From contig JAUYHR010000187.1 of the NCBI GenBank assembly GCA_030689875.1, positions 1 through 6,837 on the forward strand: 6,837 bases of DNA, given 5' to 3'. Each line of letters begins with the position of its first letter. The stretch's first letter is position 1. The translations under genes and the position numbers were made by a program. The notes under the pieces are model-generated. The model was given only the letters and a program-made list of their open reading frames with translations. It was not told the DNA's origin and searched no databases. Positions 1-4,534 of the stretch are shown one piece after another. This DNA comes from Nanobdellota archaeon (GTDB taxonomy: Archaea > Nanobdellota > Nanobdellia > Pacearchaeales > GW2011-AR1).

Positions 1-114
1 TGCGTTGCTTTCCAGATAAGATAATCCATATTTTTTAAATAAAAAATAAATAAGAATCATTCCAATTACAAGCGCAAAAAATATAATCCATTTATTCACC
101 CCTTTTTTATTCAT
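1..114 (-). CDS. N-terminal part of a small membrane-anchored protein, cut by window edge
   Basis: An open frame of 38 codons starts at ATG (114-112) and runs off the left edge without a stop. The protein begins MNKKGVNKW and then has one hydrophobic segment (about residues 9-26, rich in I, F, L, V and M), followed by a lysine pair and a more polar stretch. This fits a single membrane anchor with the rest outside or inside the cell. The NKKGV start resembles the pilin-like protein at 643-1125, so a class III-type signal is possible, but the residues after it are not pilin-like enough to claim this. A TATA box at 136-143 ends 21 bp before the ATG, which favours this start over the in-frame GTG at codon 6. 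I do not recognise the family, and most of the gene lies outside the window. Confidence 0.6.
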   Translation of the reverse strand, partial: MNKKGVNKWIIFFALVIGMILIYFLFKKYGLSYLESNA

Positions 115-135
115 ACTCGGGATAAAAAGAGTTTA

Positions 136-143
136 TTTAAATA
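136..143 (-). promoter_or_regulatory. TATA box of the left-edge membrane protein gene
   Basis: On the minus strand this reads TATTTAAA inside ATATTTAAATAAAC. It ends 21 bp upstream of the ATG at 114, the spacing that puts transcription start at or next to the start codon. No Shine-Dalgarno sequence is seen in between. Confidence 0.5.
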
Positions 144-162
144 TCTATCTTTAGCCTTGAAC

Positions 163-168
163 AAAAAA
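163..168 (-). terminator. possible T-run terminator after the acetyltransferase gene
   Basis: A run of six T on the minus strand (TATTTTTTG context) begins 2 bp after the stop codon of the 171-599 gene. Archaeal RNA polymerase terminates at T-rich tracts without a hairpin. T-runs are common in such AT-rich DNA, so this is only a candidate. Confidence 0.25.
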
Positions 169-170
169 TA

Positions 171-599
171 TTAAATGGAACGCTCCATAACAATATATTT
201 TCTTCCAATTGTAAAAAAATTAGCAAAATCTATTCTTTGTTTTATGGGATAAGGCGCATTTTTTATTTTCTTAAATCCAAATTGGTTATAAAAACTTTCA
301 AGCTGATTTTTGCAAGTAACATATAGATTATTATAATCTTTCAGAACTTCGCTTATCAACCTGCTGGAGTATCCTTTTCTTCTAAACTTTTTTTCAGTCA
401 CAACCGTGCCTAATTCAAAACAAGTTTTCCAATTTTTTATGGTGCAATAAGAAACTGGATTCTCTTTATCATAAGCCACAAATAAGGAAGCATTTTTTAC
501 AATTGGCCATGGATCTAGAGGATCTTTGCTTAGAAGTTGTTTAAAATACAAACTAATAAATTTACGATTTTTCAAAGCAGTTGTTTTTACGATTTGCAT
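171..599 (-). CDS. GNAT-family N-acetyltransferase, substrate unknown
   Basis: A 142-residue protein of the size of a single-domain GNAT enzyme, which moves an acetyl group from acetyl-CoA to an amine. Motif A is visible at about residues 62-86: a beta strand (ELGTVVT) followed by RRKGYS at 73-78, matching the Q/R-x-x-G-x-G/A loop that binds the CoA pyrophosphate, with Ser in place of the last Gly/Ala, and then an amphipathic helix. Motif B follows as LYVTCKNQLESFYNQFGFKK (about 92-111), with the usual aromatic residues and the GF turn that begins the last strand. The first 50 residues are poorly conserved, as expected of the acceptor-binding side. No substrate can be named; peptide N-termini, ribosomal proteins or small amines are all possible. 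The gene has its own TATA box 21 bp upstream, so it is probably not co-transcribed with the pilin-like gene before it. Confidence 0.85.
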   Translation of the reverse strand: MQIVKTTALKNRKFISLYFKQLLSKDPLDPWPIVKNASLFVAYDKENPVSYCTIKNWKTCFELGTVVTEKKFRRKGYSSRLISEVLKDYNNLYVTCKNQLESFYNQFGFKKIKNAPYPIKQRIDFANFFTIGRKYIVMERSI

Positions 600-610
600 A
601 ATTAATAACT

Positions 611-616
611 AAAAAA
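611..616 (-). terminator. possible T-run terminator after the pilin-like gene
   Basis: Six consecutive T on the minus strand (CTTCTTTTTTAG) lie 26 bp past the stop of the 643-1125 gene, in a T-rich stretch that starts right after that stop. The run also lies between the TATA box and ATG of the next gene, so it may just be part of a pyrimidine-rich promoter spacer. Confidence 0.25.
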
Positions 617-620
617 GAAG

Positions 621-628
621 TATATAAA
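621..628 (-). promoter_or_regulatory. TATA box of the acetyltransferase gene
   Basis: Minus-strand TTTATATA, a strong archaeal TATA match, ends 21 bp upstream of the ATG at 599. The spacing predicts a leaderless mRNA. The spacer (CTTCTTTTTTAG and so on) is pyrimidine-rich and has no ribosome binding site. Confidence 0.65.
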
Positions 629-642
629 ATAAATAAAATTAA

Positions 643-1125
643 TTACGCTGAAACAGCAAGTTCATCAATCTGAGTATTATCGCAGAAAGATACTTCTCCT
701 GATTTCTTCATAAAGAATGGAACTACTGTTACTTGAGCCGGAGTAAAATCAATTCCAGAGACAACATATGTTTTTTTGTCTAATGGTTTAATTTTGTCTG
801 GGATATTATTACTTGCAACACGATTATCTCCTGTAGCATCTTCAACTATTAATTTAACTCCATCAAGGTCTTTTCCTGAAGAGCTTCTTGAAACGGTAAC
901 ATTATAACCAACAAGAGTTACATCATCGCTAGCGAATTCTTTAGCAATTTTAGTTGCATGCATTTCAACATCTAAGCAAGCGCTTGCTAATTCAATATTT
1001 TCTGCGCCTTTTGTGACAGTTCCTTTTACAACAACTGAAACAACTGCGAAAACTACAATTGCTAATAGAATTATGATTATAGTTACAACGATTTCCGATA
1101 CTCCTTTTTTGTTTTTAGCTAACAT
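643..1125 (-). CDS. pilin-like secreted protein with archaeal class III-type signal peptide
   Basis: A 160-residue protein with a short basic leader (MLAKNKKG) and a hydrophobic helix from about residue 9 to 33 (VSEIVVTIIIILLAIVVFAV). This is the layout of archaeal type IV pilins and archaellins: a prepilin peptidase (FlaK/PibD type) would cut after Gly8, leaving VSEIV at the mature N-terminus, and the helix packs in the filament core or stays in the membrane. The rest (about 40-160) looks like a small beta-rich extracellular domain with alternating T, V, S and D. It holds only two cysteines, C50 just after the helix and C148 near the end, placed to form one disulfide. The gene stands alone with its own strong TATA box, and no assembly ATPase or platform gene is in view, so pilus assembly is not shown. 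It could be a single surface subunit or a pseudopilin. The exact family is not identified. Confidence 0.75.
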   Translation of the reverse strand: MLAKNKKGVSEIVVTIIIILLAIVVFAVVSVVVKGTVTKGAENIELASACLDVEMHATKIAKEFASDDVTLVGYNVTVSRSSSGKDLDGVKLIVEDATGDNRVASNNIPDKIKPLDKKTYVVSGIDFTPAQVTVVPFFMKKSGEVSFCDNTQIDELAVSA

Positions 1126-1149
1126 CTTAGAAATATTAGATTTTTTGCC

Positions 1150-1157
1150 TTTTTAAA
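1150..1157 (-). promoter_or_regulatory. TATA box of the pilin-like gene
   Basis: Minus-strand TTTAAAAA ends 24 bp before the ATG at 1125, slightly further than in most genes here, allowing a leader of about 2-4 nt. It lies in the 56-bp gap after the gltX stop and supports separate transcription of the pilin-like gene. Confidence 0.6.
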
Positions 1158-1181
1158 GATTACTATTCTAAAGTTAATATA

Positions 1182-2390
1182 TTAACTCCTGCTAAATGTA
1201 TCAATTACCTTAAAAAAATCTTCCTGACTTATTACTTTATCCACATCCGTTAATCCTCTTTGTTCTGCGAATTTTGCAAATGCTTCGGGTTTATATCCTC
1301 TTTTTCTTAATGAAACAATTGTTGGGAGTCTGGCGTCCTCTGCTCCCGAATATTTTCCTTCTTTAATTGCAGTATTTAATTTTCTTTTAGACAGCGCAAT
1401 ATCTGTGAATTTTATTTTTCCCATAAAAAATGTCCAGGGAAATTTTTTTTCCAGTCCAAGAGATTTGTAAATCATTTCCTGCCTCTTTGAATTATCTGCA
1501 TGGTCTTTTCCCCGAATGATGTGGGTTATTTTTAATTCAATATCATCGGCGGTTACTGAAAGATTCATCAAAGGCCAGACACGATATTTATTTTTTTGCC
1601 GAGGGTGTTCGTGAAGATTAATTCTCGCTAAAGGAAAATCTCTCATTGCAGGATTGGAATCCTGCATATTAGATTTGAATCTTAAAACAGCATCTCCTTC
1701 AGCAAAACCATTTTTATTTAACATTTTTTTCCATCTCTCTGAATTTTCTTTAATAGAATTTTTTCTGCAGGGGCATTCTTTTTTTTGCTCTGCAAATTTT
1801 TTGAATTCTTCCTGCGAACAAACGCAGACATACGCTGAATTTTTATTAATTAATTTTTCAGCATATTCATAATAAATTTCCATTCTATCTGAAGCATTAA
1901 GATATTCATAGACATTTCCAAAAATCCAATCGCAGTCTTCTTTTATATTTTTATAAGCTTCAAGAAGAGTTTCTTCAGGGTTAGTGTCGTCAATAATAAT
2001 ATAAAATTTGCCCCCATATTTTTTTACATAAAGAGAATTTATCATATTAGAAATAATATGTCCGATATGGAGCGGTCCAGAAGGCGCAGGCCTAAATCTC
2101 ATCACAACTCCTGTTTTTTGGACGTTCGGCAATTCTGAAAGCCCCTCGCGAACTTCTCTTTCAGAAACTTCATCTTTTAATTTTTCAAATTCTTTTTTTT
2201 GTTTTTCAAAAGTCATTGAATTAATTTCTTTGACGATTTCAGAAATGATTTTAATATAATTTTTAACTTCTTCTTTTTCCAAGCCCTCGTTAAAGAGCGC
2301 AGAAATCACTGCTCCTTGCTGAGCTTTTCCTTCATAATGAATTGCGTTTTTCAAGGCATAGGCGCGAATTATTTTTTCAGGGATTTTCAT
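1182..2390 (-). CDS. gltX: archaeal-type glutamyl-tRNA synthetase lacking the anticodon-binding domain
   Basis: A class I synthetase that attaches Glu to tRNA(Glu) and, in archaea with GatDE, to tRNA(Gln). The archaeal N-terminal helical extension spans about residues 1-90. The catalytic domain starts at VVMRFRPAPSGPLHIGH, with a perfect HIGH at 108-111. A zinc-knuckle pattern CxC...CxC is at C189, C191, C206 and C208. IIRGKDH (291-297) carries the Arg expected to bind the Glu carboxylate, and ALSKRKL (332-338) is the KMSKS equivalent. The stem-contact region continues to VIDTFSRS, where the protein stops at 402 residues. Family members usually have about 550, with a C-terminal beta barrel that reads the anticodon; it is wholly absent, and only 56 bp separate the stop from the next gene. 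Two positions depart from the family as I recall it: I132 for the Arg in the RFDDTNP-like motif, and M275 for the Tyr in YPxY. It may be the sole GluRS or a truncated paralogue with a special tRNA role. The start is fixed by a promoter 21 bp upstream. Confidence 0.88.
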   Translation of the reverse strand: MKIPEKIIRAYALKNAIHYEGKAQQGAVISALFNEGLEKEEVKNYIKIISEIVKEINSMTFEKQKKEFEKLKDEVSEREVREGLSELPNVQKTGVVMRFRPAPSGPLHIGHIISNMINSLYVKKYGGKFYIIIDDTNPEETLLEAYKNIKEDCDWIFGNVYEYLNASDRMEIYYEYAEKLINKNSAYVCVCSQEEFKKFAEQKKECPCRKNSIKENSERWKKMLNKNGFAEGDAVLRFKSNMQDSNPAMRDFPLARINLHEHPRQKNKYRVWPLMNLSVTADDIELKITHIIRGKDHADNSKRQEMIYKSLGLEKKFPWTFFMGKIKFTDIALSKRKLNTAIKEGKYSGAEDARLPTIVSLRKRGYKPEAFAKFAEQRGLTDVDKVISQEDFFKVIDTFSRS

Positions 2391-2411
2391 AAATCAGAGA
2401 AGTCAAAGCGC

Positions 2412-2430
2412 TTAATAAAATTATTCTTTA
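2412..2430 (-). promoter_or_regulatory. gltX promoter: 19-bp element identical to the one before gatE
   Basis: The plus strand reads TTAATAAAATTATTCTTTA; on the minus strand the TATA-like part is TTTTATTAA at 2412-2420, ending 21 bp before the ATG at 2390. The same 19 bases occur at 6005-6023, also 21 bp before the gatE ATG. Inside it is a dyad AATAA-AA-TTATT (2414-2425) that could be a regulator site overlapping the TATA box. The spacing implies a leaderless gltX mRNA. Confidence 0.6.
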
Positions 2431-2460
2431 TGTTCAGAATTAATGTTCACTTAACATCAT

Positions 2461-2565
2461 TCAAACTTTTTTATACTCAACAATTTTATTTAGGCATTCC
2501 CCGACATTTGCCTGTTCATCGTTTAATACTTTTATTATTTTGTTCGCGAATTTCTTTTGAATCAA
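2461..2565 (-). other. 34-codon open frame directly after the aspS amber stop
   Basis: The codon after the aspS TAG stop continues in the same frame for 34 sense codons before TGA at 2463-2461. The translation begins LIQKKFANKIIKVLND and ends NKIVEYKKV; it looks like a charged amphipathic helix and uses ordinary codons for this genome. There is no ATG in frame; only TTG (2565) or ATT could start it separately, and I see no TATA box at the right distance. AspRS proteins normally end at the RLTP just before the stop, so this is not a missing part of the domain. It could be a C-terminal extension reached by readthrough, a leftover of an older gene end, or chance (by my rough estimate about 6% for a given frame at this base composition). 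Confidence 0.2.
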
Positions 2566-3840
2566 CTACGGCGTTAAACGTTCGCGGTCACGCGGGAACA
2601 TGGTCGCTTCTTTTATATTCTCCAGCCCGCAAATAATCTGAGTTAATCTTTCAAGTCCAATTGACCAGCCGGCATGAGGCGGAGCGCCGTATCTGAAACT
2701 ATTTATATAAGATTCAAAATTTTTTGGATTTAATCCTTTAGCTTTTATTCTTTCAATTAAAAGTTCTGGAATATGAATTCTCTGCCCGCCGGAAGAAATT
2801 TCCATTCCGCCGTAAATAGCATCAAAACCTTCTGTAAATTTTGCATTTTTATTTTCGTCTTTTGGCATGATATAAAATGGCTTTAATGAAGACGGCCAGG
2901 AATAAGTAAAAACAATGCTGTCGGAATATAAATTGCATAATTTTTTTTCTTGCTCAGGCGTGAAATCTTCTCCAATTTTTCCGCCTGCTTTTTTAATTGC
3001 TTCTTCATAACTTAAATAAACTGCTTTTGGAATTTTCAAATTTTTAACATTAAGCAGATTTAATTCTTTTTTGCATTCTTCTAAAACTTTTTTAACAATA
3101 AACTTGACGACTTCTTCTAATTCTTTCATAACTTCCATTTGATTCATAAAAGCGCATTCAATATCCATTTGTCTTATTTCATTAATATGTCTGGTTGTAT
3201 GGTGTTTTTCTGCTCTCCAAACGGGAGTTATCATGAAAGTTTTTTCCATTGAACAAGCAAGCATTTGTTTGTATAATTGGGGAGATTGCGCTAAAAATGC
3301 TTTTTTTTCAAAATACTGGACAGAAAAAAGTTCGGTCCCACCTTCAGATGCAGCGCTTATTATGCACGGAGGCTGCATTTCAATAAATCTTTTTTTATAA
3401 AAAAATTCTCTGAATGAATTTTCAATTACATTTTGTATTTTAAAAATTGCCTGAATTTTTGGTTTGTGAAAATCTAAAAATCTGTAATCAAGTCTGTGCG
3501 CAAATTCCGTCGTCGTAGTTTTCTCATTTACATGAATCGGTAATTTTTCCGCTTTGCTAATAATTTCTAAAAAGCTAACTTCAACTTCAATATCTTTTCT
3601 TGCAATCTCCGCCTTAATATCTGCAGATTTAACTTTTCCTTTAATTTCAACAACAGATTCTAAAGTTATTCCTGAAATTTTTTTTAAAAGTTTTTCATCT
3701 TTAATAACGCACTGAACCATTCCAGAAAAATCTCTTAACAAAATAAAAGCCATCTTTGATAATTCACGAATTTCATAAACCCATCCTTTCAGTAAAACTT
3801 CCTGACTGACTTTTATTTCTGAAATATAAATTCTCCCCAT
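2566..3840 (-). CDS. aspS: aspartyl-tRNA synthetase, archaeal type
   Basis: A class IIb synthetase that charges tRNA(Asp), 424 residues from the ATG at 3840. The N-terminal OB-fold that binds the anticodon covers about residues 1-100 (LKGWVYEIREL, then ILLRDFSGMVQCVIKD). The catalytic domain has SEGGTELFSVQYF (165-177), QSPQLYKQ (185-192) for aspartate binding, motif 2 as RAEKHHTTRHINE (209-221), EISSGGQRIH (347-356) and motif 3 as GLERLTQ (395-401), ending in the typical RLTP. The HTTRH and SSGGQ forms mark AspRS and not the related AsnRS. An upstream in-frame ATG at 3888 would add 16 residues, but a TATA box at 3863-3870 lies between the two and the protein family begins at MGRIYISEI, so 3840 is chosen. 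At the position of Trp26 in Thermococcus AspRS, which helps exclude tRNA(Asn), there is Tyr22. It uses the only TAG stop among the complete genes here. Confidence 0.93.
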   Translation of the reverse strand: MGRIYISEIKVSQEVLLKGWVYEIRELSKMAFILLRDFSGMVQCVIKDEKLLKKISGITLESVVEIKGKVKSADIKAEIARKDIEVEVSFLEIISKAEKLPIHVNEKTTTTEFAHRLDYRFLDFHKPKIQAIFKIQNVIENSFREFFYKKRFIEMQPPCIISAASEGGTELFSVQYFEKKAFLAQSPQLYKQMLACSMEKTFMITPVWRAEKHHTTRHINEIRQMDIECAFMNQMEVMKELEEVVKFIVKKVLEECKKELNLLNVKNLKIPKAVYLSYEEAIKKAGGKIGEDFTPEQEKKLCNLYSDSIVFTYSWPSSLKPFYIMPKDENKNAKFTEGFDAIYGGMEISSGGQRIHIPELLIERIKAKGLNPKNFESYINSFRYGAPPHAGWSIGLERLTQIICGLENIKEATMFPRDRERLTP

Positions 3841-3862
3841 AAAGTTATAAAAAGAAAAAGTG

Positions 3863-3870
3863 TTTATTAA
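3863..3870 (-). promoter_or_regulatory. TATA box of aspS
   Basis: Minus-strand TTAATAAA, in the context TTAAATTAATAAACAC, ends 22 bp before the ATG at 3840 with a pyrimidine-rich spacer. It is downstream of the alternative ATG at 3888, so that longer start would not be in the transcript. Confidence 0.5.
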
Positions 3871-3896
3871 TTTAATGTTTAGGTTCAAGAATATTT

Positions 3897-4475
3897 TTAT
3901 TTTACAGGGTTTGCTTCTTCAACAGATTTTTTTTCATCTGTAATTAAAACAGCGGCAGCAATTACGGTTGTCCAAAGTCCGTTTTTTCCTTCCGCAGATT
4001 GCGTGATGTTTTTTGTTTTTATTATTTTTCCAGACATTTTGTAAACTTGTTCTCTTTCATCCCAGCCCATATTTTCATCAACTTCAATTCCCAGCGTTGT
4101 TGCAAGCATACTTGCAGCCAAATCCTCGGCATAATTTCCCGCAACTTCGTCCGTCTCTCCATAAGTATGGTGTTCTGAAAGATATCCATATTGAGCTGAA
4201 TCTGAAGGTATAGCATAACCAATAGACGCTGCAGTAAGCCGGTTGTGTTCATTATTTTCAACTCTCGCCATAACACAATAAACAATCTCTCCCGGATTCA
4301 GAGATTTTAATCCTTCTTCTTTAGAAATTATTTTGCAATTTGGAGGAAAAATACTTGAAACATAAACAAGATTAAATTTTTCTATTCCCGCATTTCTTAA
4401 AGCCAATTCAAAACTCGCAAGTTTTTCTTTATGCCTGCCAACCCCTTTCGTAAAAAATATTTTATTTGGAACCAT
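3897..4475 (-). CDS. pdaD: pyruvoyl-dependent arginine decarboxylase
   Basis: Converts arginine to agmatine and CO2. Agmatine feeds polyamine synthesis and, in archaea, the agmatidine modification made by TiaS on the wobble base of tRNA(Ile2). The 192-residue proenzyme is expected to cleave itself between Ser40 and Ser41 in VYVSSIFPP, giving a beta chain of 40 residues and an alpha chain whose first serine becomes the pyruvoyl cofactor. Asn35 (FNLVYVSS) matches a conserved active-site Asn and E101 (GYLSEHHTYGE) the catalytic Glu. The block DEVAGNYAEDLAASMLATTL and the ending KNITQSAEGKNGLWTTVIAA are typical of the family. It is somewhat longer than the 165-residue Methanocaldococcus enzyme. 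The codon directly before the ATG is a TAA, so no earlier in-frame start is possible. It sits between gatE and aspS with 50-60 bp gaps and its own TATA box. Confidence 0.93.
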   Translation of the reverse strand: MVPNKIFFTKGVGRHKEKLASFELALRNAGIEKFNLVYVSSIFPPNCKIISKEEGLKSLNPGEIVYCVMARVENNEHNRLTAASIGYAIPSDSAQYGYLSEHHTYGETDEVAGNYAEDLAASMLATTLGIEVDENMGWDEREQVYKMSGKIIKTKNITQSAEGKNGLWTTVIAAAVLITDEKKSVEEANPVK

Positions 4476-4503
4476 TTATTCTAATTAAAGAGAATATTTA
4501 CAT

Positions 4504-4511
4504 CTTTTAAA
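4504..4511 (-). promoter_or_regulatory. TATA box of pdaD
   Basis: Minus-strand TTTAAAAG (context ATATTTAAAAGATG) ends 28 bp before the ATG at 4475, predicting a leader of only a few bases. It lies in the gap just after the gatE stop. A weaker alternative, TAAATATT at 4493-4500, is 17 bp from the ATG. Confidence 0.45.
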
Positions 4512-4534
4512 TATTTCTATATTTTTAATATTTT

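Noticed and set aside
1126..1184. Frameshift or stop mutation as the cause of the short GluRS
   Set aside because: Beyond the stop only about 20 more codons are open in frame, and they do not resemble the barrel domain; the gap is only 56 bp and holds the next gene's promoter, so a whole domain is absent and not merely out of frame.
1654..1872. Plus-strand open frame of 72 codons
   Set aside because: It lies wholly inside gltX, on the opposite strand, and its translation has no recognisable domain; it reflects the codon use of gltX.
2391..2565. C/D-box small RNA in the aspS-gltX gap
   Set aside because: ATGATG and CTGA motifs occur on the minus strand, but the spacing and the missing inner C' box do not give a convincing box C/D layout.
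2316..2636. Plus-strand open frame of 106 codons spanning the gltX-aspS gap
   Set aside because: It overlaps conserved coding ends of both genes and the gltX promoter; its composition is low-complexity and no TATA box is at the correct distance.
2566..3840. AsnRS instead of AspRS
   Set aside because: The motif 2 HHTTRH and EISSGGQR forms are those of AspRS; AsnRS has different residues at these places.
4013..4285. Open frames on both strands inside pdaD (plus 4013-4213, minus 4022-4285)
   Set aside because: pdaD is strongly conserved through this stretch, including the catalytic region, so these are shadows in other frames.
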